Positions 22,432 to 32,661 of a stretch of 64,000 nucleotides of DNA are shown here, in pieces. The position numbers were made by a program, and so were the translations under genes. Every line of letters starts with the position of its first letter. Position 1 is the stretch's first letter. The DNA comes from Coprinopsis marcescibilis (taxonomy: Eukaryota > Basidiomycota > Agaricomycetes > Agaricales > Psathyrellaceae). The DNA is taken from NCBI GenBank assembly GCA_004369085.1, contig ML210226.1, positions 21,431 through 85,430 of the forward strand, read 5' to 3'. The notes beneath the pieces are model-generated. The model ran no database searches and was not told where the DNA came from. It was given only the letters and a program-made list of their open reading frames with translations.

Positions 22432-24131
22432 TTACAACTTTTTTTCACTCTTTGAATCTGTAGGGGTCTTCTGTGGCAGGTCAACTTTGTCAACAGACTC
22501 GACAGGAGGGCTGGCAGCGTCCTGGACCTTGTCAGGCTGGGCTGCATCCTTGTCATCGGTGAGAGCGAGGCTCTCCTCTATCGCCGCAGTTAGCTGCTCA
22601 ACCTCATCCTGGACCTGCTCCTCAGGCGTACGATGCTGTTTCTTCTTTGATCTCGAGTCTTTCGCATTCGGAACACTCTTCTTCAATTTCTTCTTGCTCT
22701 CTGCGCCAGTTTTGGCCTTGGGAGAGGCTTCCACTGGGCTCGGGGCGGGTGCGGTAGCATCCCACAGCTCCATCAGCTCATCGAGCCAGCCGAGTTCTTT
22801 GCAGAGATCTCTGACTGTCTCGTCGCATTTACCGAGTAGGATGACGTCGTCGGGTGAGCTGCCGAAATCGCCTACGCGATCTAGGTTGATGAGGACGCGT
22901 GGACAGCTTTTCTGCGTGAACTCTGCGAGAGATGCAAAGGGCTGTACTGTCAAGGACGTGCCCATCACGATCAGGAGATCTGCCTCGGTCACTTGCATCA
23001 TAGATTCTATGAATTCCTTTGGGAGCTGTAGCAGATGGAAGGACATTAGCATGTGGTATAAGTGGTTGCTGGGGAAGTAGGAAGGTTGCATTTGGGTCGG
23101 AGCCGAGCTGCTATAACGGACCCTGGATAAAATTACGACGAAACGAAGGAAGGAAGGAAGGAAGGAAGGAAGGAGAAGTGCAATTGAGGGTGGGGGGAGT
23201 AATGTGGAGACATACCGATTCTCCGAAGAAGACAATGTCGGGTTTGACGAGGCCTTTGCAGCGGTCACAGCGGGCGATCCTTTTCTCCAGGATGTGGGTC
23301 TTCATGCGGTGGCCGTCGAAGGGGGTGTGGCAGTCGATGCAGCGTTGGGATGCAAAGCTTCCGTGGGCTTCGATCACTTTTTCTGGGGGTACGCCAGCGA
23401 TACGTTCGAGGGTGTCGATGTTCTGCGTGAAGCATCGTAGGAGTTTGCCCTTTTCTGACAGCAGACGGACGAATGAGTGTGTCAGGGTCGGGCGGAATTT
23501 CCCCGGGTAAAGCTCATGAGCGAGGGTGTAGACTGTATGAAGTGTCCATTGTTTCAACGGTATTTTTGGAGTGGTTAATTTTGTAAGATTGGGATCCTAG
23601 TCAGAAACGGGGTGAAGAACAGGTTGACGAAAGGCTCACATGGAACTGGGTTACTTCGGAAAAAATTGATTTCAAACACGGCTTCTGGGTGAGGAAGGTT
23701 GAGCCGGGCGAGGTTGGACTATCCAAGTGGGGATGAGTTCAGGGGGCCGTCCGAAGGGAATGCCCTCAACGTGGGATGCAGTAACTCACATACAGTCCTA
23801 GACGTGCGAATGAGTATACGCCGAGAAGGCTGCTACGCAAATGTGAGCAGCTTACCAGTTTTTGGAGATCTGAAATCAGGAATTCCGGCAGCCGTGCTCA
23901 CACCTGTTGTTTAAACAGCGTGATTGGTGAAGGAATCTTGAATCATCCTTGGGATGGGTCATTCTTACCGGCGCCTAACTTCGATTTGGAAATTTCTGGC
24001 ATTAGTCGTCGGTTTGCCTGATACGAGCATGTGCTCACCATCAACACTACGTTCTGGCAATCATCTGAATTAATGTATTTGGCCAAGGATGGGACATCTC
24101 GACGTTTCAAGACCTTTGGAGGCGGCGGCAT
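22432..24131 (-). CDS. HST2: SIR2-family NAD-dependent deacetylase (Hst2/SIRT2-like)
   Basis: NAD+-dependent protein deacetylase of the class I sirtuin group, about 390 aa over about seven exons from ATG 24131. Visible motifs are GAGVSTAAGIPDFRSP (NAD binding), LPHPEAVFEINFF, TQNIDTLER, catalytic His in EAHGSFAS, a C-x2-C ... C-x2-C zinc site (CIDC, CDRC), GLVKPDIVFFGE, MGTSLTVQPF and LINLDRVG. The C-terminus is Lys-rich and acidic (ESKKKLKK, DSRSKKK). The ordered exon set follows Hst2/SIRT2, which act on histone H4K16 and tubulin in other organisms. The first intron is taken to end just before LGAG; an earlier acceptor would insert a few residues there. The intron after GES carries a GGAA-type microsatellite. 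A decayed copy of the C-terminus lies at 1016-1235. Confidence 0.92.
23145..23174. repeat. (AAGG)n microsatellite in a sirtuin intron
   Basis: About seven tandem AAGG units on the plus strand, inside the predicted intron that follows the GES codons. It lies between donor and branch region and does not touch coding sequence. Confidence 0.8.
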
Positions 24132-24346
24132 GATTTACGGAGTTTATTGGGTCTTGATATGGTTCAATCAGTGTCGTTATGGGCGCACACATATCGTAAA
24201 TAGGTTCAGCAATGCTCACCTTAAGTAGAACAAACACCCTGTATCTCGCGAAGCTGGTGGTTCTGTACAAGCCTGGTGCACAGCAGCGATCCATTGATCT
24301 CGCTCAGTTCCAGATTAGATTAGGCGAGGATAAGGGAAGGGCGATT

Positions 24347-24369
24347 AGATAAGATAAGATAAATAAGAT
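24347..24369. promoter_or_regulatory. Cluster of GATA motifs upstream of the sirtuin gene
   Basis: Several AGATAA units in a row, about 215-240 bp upstream of the sirtuin start. HGATAR sites bind fungal GATA factors. Whether this is a binding site or a simple microsatellite cannot be told from sequence. Confidence 0.35.
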
Positions 24370-26429
24370 GCGATTGAAGTTAGGGGTCGGACGTCGAGCT
24401 GCATTCGAGTGAAGAGCGATTACACTGTTATGACATTCGTGACATCATATATTATTTTTTATCGAGATGCATTTGTTAGATGATGTGCGCTGGAAACTGT
24501 GTATCCACCGTTACCAGACATTTCTGGCCTTTGCGCTTTGCCCAGTTAACGTTTCTACGAATTCAACGCCGTAATGAATTCCGGTAGAGTCTTGGCCCAT
24601 AGCGCACAGTGGGGGCACTAGGAAGTGACATCCAAGCGAAACTACGGCATGGAAGCAGATCTGTCCAGATACAAGTAACACCTTCAAGGAGTCACCACTC
24701 AATTTCCTTGAACTTGTTTGTACTGTAGCCTACTGTACAGTCCAGGGTAAAGGAAGTGTCTCCATACTAAATGCCATGTCAAGTATGTAGGCCTACTTCT
24801 AACCCCTCATCGAATGTGTTAATTAGGCTTTCTGGCTTGGTACTACATAGTTACAGACCTGGCAGTCCGCTTACACGACAATTTGACTTTCTTCAGATAT
24901 TGTCCGACTCGGGAGCTTGACCGCGATGGAATATAGCAGTCTCAGTAGCTTAACCGTTGGCTCGAGCTGCTACTCTCGTCCTCAAAGGCATGGTACAACC
25001 TTGTCCTCAGTTCACAGGGGCTGAAAGAGCACACCGCCGTGCCGACGCTATTTCTGTCAAGCCTGCTTCGAATGTTCCTCGAGTTTCTTCTTTCAATCTA
25101 TCCGAGGGCTTCTTGCGGCCAAGTGTCAGTGTAAGTCCTTCTGTGAGCTTCAGGAAACATACGGAGGTCTCGAGAGTCGTAAGATATGTCACATCTCCGA
25201 ACCATGCTGCACTTCAAGGTGGAGTATCATGACCAACCCTGAGAGCCCGCGTTGTCTTAAGCTCTAACGCCCACACTTGGGTTCGCTGATTCGCTGCTAT
25301 AACTGGATTATTTACATCCAGACAACTGGAAACGCCGATAGGATAGCACTTGACATAATCCTCTCTCTAATATCCAGCGGCTTCTGGCTATTCATGTAGC
25401 ATGCATCCTTAATTCCCCGCGATCATACGACAATCCAGGCCCGCGAAGAAGCTGGTCTGGTATTTTTGGGCGTACGATATAGGAAAGAGGCGCCACGCTG
25501 AACTTACTCGATGAGGACCTCGAGTCGACGCAGTTGCCGATTTGTTTCCCTGGCCAAATGTAACTGAATGGCGACGGAAGGCACGCACCGTGACGTGCCG
25601 AGAAGAAGATGCTGTAACGGGACCATGAAGGCACCCATTTGAATTAAAAGACGAAGAAGCGCCTTAATATCTCCATCGGCTCCACACAAGAATTCTTACC
25701 CGCAACCGGGATTCCGGGATGAACCGTCGATTTCAAGGCTCACTGGGTCCAGGGCAAAGAATGTGCAACGGGATCGAGGAAATAGGAGCTTTACCTTTAC
25801 TGACGAAGAGAGGGTTAGCGGGCTTTACAGTCGGCTCTTGTGGGACATAGGAAGGGTTGTTAGGGATGCTGGCTTTATGCGCCTATTACTGGACCATCGC
25901 ATGCCATATGTGGTACGTGATGAATATCGAGGGTGGAGCATAGCGCGAACACCATTCCTCGGAGGAAGAATGTCACGGCGATGGTTATCAAACCCTTCTC
26001 TTGTTACCTGTACACGGAATAGACGAGCTAGAAGTGTGTCAAGGCGCTCCAATGTGACGAACTCGGAGTACAAATCGTCATTCTGGGTCAGAATTGTGCG
26101 AGCTCGAGGACAGCTACTAAGATTGATTGCCATTCGTCAAGCTATGTTGCAAGCCAAGGCTCTTTTTCCCGAGGTTCTACCAGTGGAGCTGTCACAATGC
26201 CACTCTAGGTCAGCGATTTGCTGGGTCTTAACTGGGCAAGCAAGAAGACTAAAGAGTGTTGCGAGTTATTTACGTGATTTTCATTAGGGTTGAGGCTGTG
26301 AAAGGCCTGTGAGGATGAGAGTCAGAAAACTGGTTTAGCGGTAGTTTATGACCGCATATCATACATTGATGAGTAGGTAGAGGCCTCTCTCAAGTTGAAA
26401 TTTGAGGTACCATCGAAACAGGGGATATC

Positions 26430-26445
26430 CTCGGGAAATCCCGAG
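26430..26445. promoter_or_regulatory. Palindrome TCGG-N6-CCGA
   Basis: Perfect 7-bp inverted repeat (CTCGGGA / TCCCGAG) separated by 2 bp. It contains the TCGG-N6-CCGA spacing recognised by some Zn2Cys6 factors such as Ppr1 and UaY. It lies about 440 bp upstream of the first proline-rich gene. Could be chance. Confidence 0.25.
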
Positions 26446-26792
26446 ACCAAAATAAACCAAACATTTGCTGGCGCCCTGCTTGCTTTCTACCACCATCTCG
26501 CCGAAATTTGTTCTGGGATTCGAATTCAAGAACTTCTCAAAGCTTGCTAATGCGAACTCTACGGCATATGGGCCCCGACAAAACGACAATTGGCTATTAC
26601 AGGAACACTTTTCATCAGCTTCTCGGAGATCTTGTCAACTCTTGGACGAAATTCGTTCGTCCCCCCTGACTGTCTAGAGAGCCCTGGAACCAGATCTCAG
26701 GACACTATCTGCGGCTCGGGAACTTATGCTCCACAACACGGCCGTGTCCAAAAGCGTTCTAAATGCTTCTATATCTGTCTCTCCGAATTCTG

Positions 26793-26814
26793 TATAAAAG
26801 CGCTCGTGAGCGCT
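26793..26814 (+). promoter_or_regulatory. TATA box with adjoining inverted repeat
   Basis: TATAAAAG at 26793-26800 lies 82 bp upstream of the ATG of the first proline-rich gene. It overlaps a perfect inverted repeat AGCGCTC-GT-GAGCGCT (26799-26814). The second proline-rich gene has the same TATAAAAG at nearly identical spacing. Confidence 0.65.
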
Positions 26815-26881
26815 CTTGGTTCTGCACTCGAGAATCTTTCTCTGGGTACACCACTTGAGTTCCTTGAACGCATTCGCAACC

Positions 26882-28072
26882 ATGCAACTCAAGGGGATTC
26901 TCTCGGTGGTTCTTCTGGCCTGCGCGCTTGGCTTTCAGCACGCTGGTGCGCTGCCTATAGATCCAGTAGACGATGCGACACCTCCTGAGCCAACACCCAA
27001 GCCGTCGTTACCGATACCGGTAACTCCGCCTAAGACAAGCACCAAGTTGGTGCCTACGCCCAAGCCTACTTTGCCTCATCCTCCCAAGCCTTCCTTCCCG
27101 CCGTTCCCGCCGTTCCCTCCTCAGCCTTCGTTCCCTCCTCAACCTTCGTTCCCCCCGCTTCCTCCTAAACCATCGTTCCCGCCGCTGCCTCCCAAGCCTT
27201 CATTCCCGCCTCACCCGCCCAAGCCGTCATTCCCGCCTCATCCTCCCAAGCCGTCGTTCCCGCCTCACCCGCCCAAGCCGTCGTTCCCGCCTCATCCTCC
27301 CAAGCCTTCGTTCCCGCCTCATCCTCCCAAGCCGTCATTCCCGCCTCATCCTCCTAAACCATCATTCCCGCCTCATCCTCCTAAACCATCGTTCCCGCCT
27401 CACCCGCCCAAGCCTTCGTTCCCACCTCACCCGCCCAAGCCTTCGTTCCCGCCTCACCCGCCCAAGCCTTCGTTCCCCCCTCACCCGCCCAAGCCTTCGT
27501 TCCCGCCTCACCCGCCCAAGCCTTCGTTCCCCCCTCACCCGCCCAAGCCTTCGTTCCCCCCTCACCCGCCCAAGCCGTCATTCCCGCCTCATCCTCCTAA
27601 GCCGTCGCTCCCTCCCAAGCCAACTTTCTCTCTTCCGCCTAAGCCATCGCTTCCTCCCAAGCCGACTTTCTCTCTGCCTCCTAAGCCGTCGCTCCCTCCC
27701 AAGCCAACGTTCTCGCTTCCTCCCAAGCCTACTTTCTCTCTTCCTCCGAAGCCGACGTTCTCTCTGCCTCCTAAGCCATCGCTTCCACCTAAGCCTACGT
27801 TCTCGCTTCCACCCAAGCCATCTCTCCCTCCCAAGCCGACGTTCTCGCATCCTCCCAAGCCAACTCTCCCTCCCAAACCAACTCTGCCTCCTCCCAAACC
27901 CACTCTGCCTCCTCCCAAACCCACTCTGCCTCCTCCCAAACCCACTCTGCCTCCTCCCAAGCCAACTCTGCCTCCTCCCAAACCAACTCTGCCTCCTCCC
28001 AAACCCACGCTCCCGCCTCCCAAACCCACGCTCCCTCCTCCCAAACCCACGCTCCCTCCTCCCAAGCCAACT
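26882..28072 (+). CDS. Secreted proline-rich repeat protein 1 (3' end in gap)
   Basis: ATG 26882 opens with a clear signal peptide (MQLKGILSVVLLACALGFQ, likely cut after AGA). Then comes an almost pure Pro/Lys/Ser/Phe/Thr repeat. Three repeat classes follow in order: a 9-residue unit PPHPPKPSF (about 27190-27600), mixed PPKPTFSL / PPKPSL units (about 27600-27860) and a 7-residue unit PPPKPTL (about 27860-28072). The frame enters the N-run at 28073, so length and stop are unknown. Such proteins are extended, polyproline-II-like and often cell-wall associated. The downstream proline-rich gene at 31801 has the same architecture and promoter spacing. No intron seen. No other domain. Confidence 0.8.
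27190..28072 (+). repeat. Coding tandem repeats of 27 nt and 21 nt
   Basis: Minisatellite inside the proline-rich gene: 27-nt units for PPHPPKPSF, then 24-nt-like units, then 21-nt units for PPPKPTL. Third codon positions vary between units (CCG/CCT/CCC), while the last units are near identical, a sign of recent expansion. Confidence 0.85.
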
Positions 28073-28292
28073 NNNNNNNNNNNNNNNNNNNNNNNNNNNN
28101 NNNNNNNNNNNNNNNNNNNNNNNNNNNNNNNNNNNNNNNNNNNNNNNNNNNNNNNNNNNNNNNNNNNNNNNNNNNNNNNNNNNNNNNNNNNNNNNNNNNN
28201 NNNNNNNNNNNNNNNNNNNNNNNNNNNNNNNNNNNNNNNNNNNNNNNNNNNNNNNNNNNNNNNNNNNNNNNNNNNNNNNNNNNNNNNNNNNN
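28073..28292. other. Assembly gap (220 N)
   Basis: A run of N begins inside the 21-nt tandem repeat and ends in AT-rich non-repeat sequence, so it most likely hides more repeat units plus the stop codon of proline-rich protein 1. The true length is probably not exactly 220. Confidence 0.95.
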
Positions 28293-29140
28293 TATCTCGT
28301 TTCTTTTGTTATCCGCTCTTTTCGTTCTTGCGTTTCCTTGTGGTATCGACAAAATCTCAAAAACAAGTCGTTTCTTTGGCTGGATCGTGGACTTCAAACC
28401 CGAGAGATCGCGGTTTAAACAGTTTCTTACATAGTTTGGCGAATGACCTTCCCTGTATCACCTTCGTAGCTGGAGCTCAATGTAAATATCGTAGATCGAA
28501 CCTTGATGTTACCCTTGTGACAAATATGCCCACTTAGTGCACCGCCGGTTGTCAAGCTTGTCAAGGTTCGCATTTAGAGCGATGCAACCTTTCTAAGTGA
28601 CATTATTCGGAGTCCAGGCTGAATCGCTGACGCACTGCATTGAACAGACATATGGTTGTTTCCGTTTTCGTCGCACAATCTAGTTTTGCTTTATTCGTTT
28701 CGATCCCAACAGAGGGATAATCCACATTATAATTATATGCCAGGACTGTGACTTAATCGACCGAAACGTAGTGTCGGGTCACAAAACCACCCTCCATGGT
28801 ACTGTAATAGCTGCGCAAGTAGTTATCTCCAAGCTGTACAGTAAGCTAGTGACCACTTGCCTGATCATTCAGATCCTGTGTTAGCCCAATCATTCATCAT
28901 CTATCCAAGACTTTTCCGGCTGGACAAAAGTTAGATCCGATGGTTTGGAGCTTGGAGCATTGCAACGATAGACCATCGTGTTTCGAGAGTCAGCGCGCAT
29001 ACACTCAGGGGAAATAGATTTTATTGACATGGACTAGCGCAATATTGCGCATCAAACACTTCCCCACCTTGACTAGCTACTCTTTCTCCCTTTTTATGTT
29101 GCTCTAGACGAGCCGCATCCTACAATCCGTGACAGCCACC
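28293..29140. other. Intergenic, no gene seen
   Basis: About 850 bases after the gap. Presumably the 3' UTR of proline-rich gene 1 and the promoter of membrane-protein gene A. I see no coding signal. Confidence 0.5.
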
Positions 29141-30811
29141 ATGCCATCCTACATGACTGTCTTTGAAGATAGCGCTCCATTCTTTACCTACAAAGGCTCT
29201 TGGAGGGCCGGCCATTCATTTGACGACCGCAACACATCTCGGTACGCAGTCAAGATCACAACTACCCACACCTCCCTCCTTGATAACCGCCATCGCTCTG
29301 CAGCTTCTCGGAAGGTGGCTACACCATGACAACATCGGTCGATGCGACATTCGAGTTTGAGTTCTACGGCACCTTCGTTTCGATAAATGGCGGAAAACGA
29401 CCTAATCACGGTGCATACCAAGTAACGGTCGACGATCAGGCGTTTCCTGTTCAAAACGCCTTTCTCCCTGCTGCGGAGAGGCAGTTCCAGGCGACGTTGT
29501 TCGCAACCAACCTCACCAAAGGGTTTCATAAGGTTCAGCTACGGAATGCTGCCGAATCCGTCAGGGACATTGATTTCGTAAGTAACTCATATGATCACTA
29601 GATGATAAGTTCTCATTAGTAAATTACATTCACCTTTGATTTCAGGTATCATGGGTAGGGAGTGTCGGAGAGGAAAACGAACCTTTGATTGTGAACACGA
29701 TCCAAGATACGCATCCTGCCTTCGTTTACGAGCCGCCAGAGTCATGGACAGCGCAGCCCCCGCAATACGCTGCTTTTGCTGGGGCTTCTGGACAGTTAGT
29801 AATGAATATCCTTTCGTATACCGCGCTGCTAAGCTATTTTAACAGTGGGAGCAACTCACTTGGTGCGACAGCCAGTCTAAGCTTTACTGTAAGTTGCGCT
29901 TACTCACGAACATAGACATACTGACTTGCGTAGGGCGACGCTATCGCAGTATTCGGTCCATCTGGTCCCAGCTGTGCGCCGCTATACACAGTGCAGATTG
30001 ACAATCGACCCGTACAGATATTCTCCGCTCAGAAAGAACAGTTTCGCTCGAGACAACTGATGTACTATGGCGCTAATCTGGGACCTGGCGCTCACACGAT
30101 CAGACTTGCGCTCAATGCGACCTCAGAAACAACCCAGTTTCTCTCGATTGATTATGCCGAGGTCTACAGTACACCATCCCTCGGTGCAAAGTGCGTGACC
30201 ATCTTCTGCGTACGATGCCCAGATCAGTGTTGTTGACTTGTTCGAAAGCTATTCGTTCTCTGCAGCCCTTCCCCCTGTCGCAGCAAATGTGTGAGTACGA
30301 GAATGCTTGAACATTTGTTGTCCGTTTCTGAAGTCCCATCAGGACAGCGCCGCTGGGGATGATAGTTGGGCTTGCTCTGACATCAATACTCGCAGTGCTA
30401 TGTCTAGGGGCTTTGCTCTACAACTTATACCTTCAGAAAAGGCATATGCCCAAACGAGGCTACAACTCCCAGTCTTCGCCAGGAGACCAAGAGATGAGAG
30501 CATACTCAAGTTCGACCAGTGTAAATCCCACTGTGCATGTTGTAGAGGATAGGGCGACGTCGGTGCTACAACGGCCTCAGGGAGCGGAAACAAATCTCAA
30601 TTACGTCGAAATGAGCGAGAGTCTACCAGTGAGTACACCTCGTTGTCTTCCTCCAAGTGCATAGACAACAAACCTAACAGGCTCAACCTTGCAGCTACCT
30701 GCACCTACCTACCCCGTTTTTAACAAGTCCAGTCCATCTCCGCTGCAAAATTACGAACGAGATGACCCCCCTGCATACCCGTTCATCGGTTACCGGTCAC
30801 CGCATTCGTAG
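29141..30811 (+). CDS. Single-pass membrane protein A, two jelly-roll-like ectodomains, PPxY tail
   Basis: About 420 aa over some eight exons, first of three paralogues. Two similar beta-rich domains come first: one with FEFYGTFVSINGGKRPNHG and one with GDAIAVFGPSGP..PLYTVQIDNRP and LMYYGANLGPGAHTI; this pattern resembles galactose-binding-like modules common in agaricomycete surface proteins. One hydrophobic segment follows (GMIVGLALTSILAVLCLGAL, about residues 293-318), then a basic stop-transfer (QKRHMPKRG) and a cytoplasmic tail ending DDPPAYPF, a PPxY motif. No N-terminal signal peptide: it starts MPSYMTVFEDSAPFF. Asn sequons at 31 and 103 are shared with both paralogues. The exon before the membrane segment uses acceptor GAAAG and donor GTGAGT, which restores phase and matches paralogue B. 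Function unknown. Confidence 0.82.
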
Positions 30812-31800
30812 AAATGTGGCTGAGCTTCTATGTTACCGGTATAATCAAGGTGTAACTGCAATATACTTGAACGTCGCTGCATTCACGAGTCTGAAAAGGC
30901 GCCCACTCGGCAGTCACGGTATGCTCCATTCGATTAGATTCTCCGGACACCAAGTTCCCCGTGAATCTGCTTGCGATACGGTTATGGAAAAGATCTCTCG
31001 CGTCGAGCGCGAGATTGGTACGACTCTTCTGAGATTCATTTTGCTTTCTTCTGAACAGTTTGACGATTGTCGGTCATCTTCTCACAGCGCCCAATTTTCA
31101 CTGTCAGCATGCTAAATGTGCGGCTCCGAAGTGAGAAGCAAGCTTCAGGAGTTATATATTAGCCAGGCGCGCTAGACGCGAGAAAATGGCGAAATTCAGC
31201 GTAAAACCGAATGGAAGGCTTTCGAAAAAAAGTTAACCGTAGTTGGCGGTTCCGAAGTGGTGCAACAATGGCAAACGTTCAGGGGGGAATAGGGTGCGGT
31301 CATGCTCTGCCAGATTGACAACTGACATAATACATTTCACCGACGGGAAAAAGTGTCAATGACTTCTTTACCCTTGTCTGGTCTTTCCTCGGTCAATGCT
31401 AGCTTCTCTTATTGAGCATGACCTTGTACAATGGCTCCTCATTGCCGGCAACACCCGCCGAGAAGCCACACCCGGAATGATCTACACCTGAACTCGAGTG
31501 TCCAAAGAAGGCCGGAGATCGCGTCCTCAGAGCAAAAACGGACATAGGATGGCCATATTGTCCATTGCATCATATTTTTAGAGTATGCTCGATTTCAATG
31601 CACTTGGCGCTCCAATGTTGAAGCCGTACAGGAACCAACTACAGCAGTTCGGAGAAACAACCAATGGGACAAACTCACCTCGAAGACATACGTTCGTGTG
31701 AAATAGATAGCGCTGAATCCTATAAAAGGAGGAGCACGAGCAATCGAAACAACAACTCGAAAGTGCCCCACTCTCAAGTTACACTCCAACCGCCAACGTC
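30812..31800. other. Intergenic with promoter of proline-rich gene 2
   Basis: About 990 bases between membrane protein A and the second proline-rich gene. No gene seen; the TATA box near the right end is listed separately. Confidence 0.5.
31721..31728 (+). promoter_or_regulatory. TATA box of proline-rich gene 2
   Basis: TATAAAAG 80 bp upstream of ATG 31801, the same octamer and almost the same spacing as in front of proline-rich gene 1. Confidence 0.65.
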
Positions 31801-32661
31801 ATGCAGTTCAACGCTTTGCTCGGTTTTGTTACCTTGGCTCTCGCCACGGGGGTTATTGCCGTGCCAGTTCCTCAAGATGGCCCTAGGACGACCTTCACAT
31901 TGATTGTCCCAATCCCTGGACAGCCAACTGGAGTTCCCCCTTTGCCCCCTCTCCCCCCAACACTCCCGCCCAAACCAACCGTTGAGCCCCCTAAGCCCAC
32001 CGTTGTCCCTCCTAAGCCAACTGTGGCTCCGCCTAAGCCTACCGTAGTCCCACCCAAGCCTACTGTGGCACCACCCAAGCCGACGGTCGTTCCGCCTAAG
32101 CCCACTGTGGTCCCACCAAAGCCTACCATCGTGCCGCCAAAGCCAACCGTTGTTCCTCCCAAACCAACCGTGGCTCCTCCGAAGCCAACTGTGGTTCCCC
32201 CCAAGCCCACTGTGGTCCCACCTAAGCCGACCGTAGTTCCTCCCAAGCCCACAGTCGTACCACCTAAGCCGACCGTAGTTCCGCCCAAGCCAACAGTCGT
32301 GCCCCCAAAGCCGACCGTGGTTCCTCCCAAGCCCACTGTCGTACCACCTAAACCAACCGTAGTTCCGCCCAAGCCCACTGTCGTACCACCTAAGCCCACC
32401 GTAGTTCCTCCCAAGCCCACCGTCGTGCCACCTAAGCCGACCGTAGTTCCGCCCAAGCCCACTGTCGTCCCACCCAAGCCAACCGTCGTTCCTCCCAAGC
32501 CAACAGTCGTGCCCCCAAAGCCGACCGTAGTTCCGCCCAAGCCCACTGTCGTCCCACCCAAGCCAACCGTCGTTCCTCCCAAACCCACTGTCGTACCCCC
32601 AAAGCCGACCGTAGTTCCTCCCAAGCCAACTGTTTTCCCTCCAAAGCCCACCAAGAACTGA
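31801..32661 (+). CDS. Secreted proline-rich repeat protein 2
   Basis: Complete 286-aa protein without introns. Signal peptide MQFNALLGFVTLALATGVIA, then a short leader (VPVPQDGP, TFTLIVPIPGQP). The rest is about thirty copies of the 7-residue unit PPKPTVV (variants PPKPTVA, PPKPTIV), ending PPKPTKN. The product should be an extended, basic, polyproline-II-like secreted chain; Thr in every unit could be O-glycosylated. No anchor or GPI signal. Paralogous to the gene at 26882 in leader, repeat style and promoter. The opposite strand is also open, as a Gly-rich frame, but that is a shadow of the repeat. Confidence 0.88.
   Translation: MQFNALLGFVTLALATGVIAVPVPQDGPRTTFTLIVPIPGQPTGVPPLPPLPPTLPPKPTVEPPKPTVVPPKPTVAPPKPTVVPPKPTVAPPKPTVVPPKPTVVPPKPTIVPPKPTVVPPKPTVAPPKPTVVPPKPTVVPPKPTVVPPKPTVVPPKPTVVPPKPTVVPPKPTVVPPKPTVVPPKPTVVPPKPTVVPPKPTVVPPKPTVVPPKPTVVPPKPTVVPPKPTVVPPKPTVVPPKPTVVPPKPTVVPPKPTVVPPKPTVVPPKPTVVPPKPTVFPPKPTKN
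31965..32652 (+). repeat. 21-nt coding tandem repeat (PPKPTVV)
   Basis: About thirty 21-nt units in frame. Higher-order repeats of two or three units recur (for example around 32270-32640), suggesting expansion by unequal exchange or replication slippage. Confidence 0.85.

Larger units (their letters stand above)
24132..26881. other. Gene-poor region of about 2.7 kb
   Basis: Between the 5' end of the sirtuin gene and the first proline-rich gene. Open frames up to about 175 codons occur (25763-26287) but begin at non-ATG codons and show no family motif. I found no tRNA, transposon protein or long repeat. It contains the GATA cluster, the TCGG-N6-CCGA hairpin and the TATA promoter listed separately. 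Confidence 0.5.

Noticed and set aside
25763..26287. 174-codon open frame in the gene-poor region
   Set aside because: Starts at GTG, composition is Arg/Ser-rich without domain-like pattern, and no splice partners or family motif are seen.
27190..28072. CRISPR-like regular repeats
   Set aside because: The repeats are in-frame codons for proline-rich units with no unique spacers. The same holds for 31965-32652.
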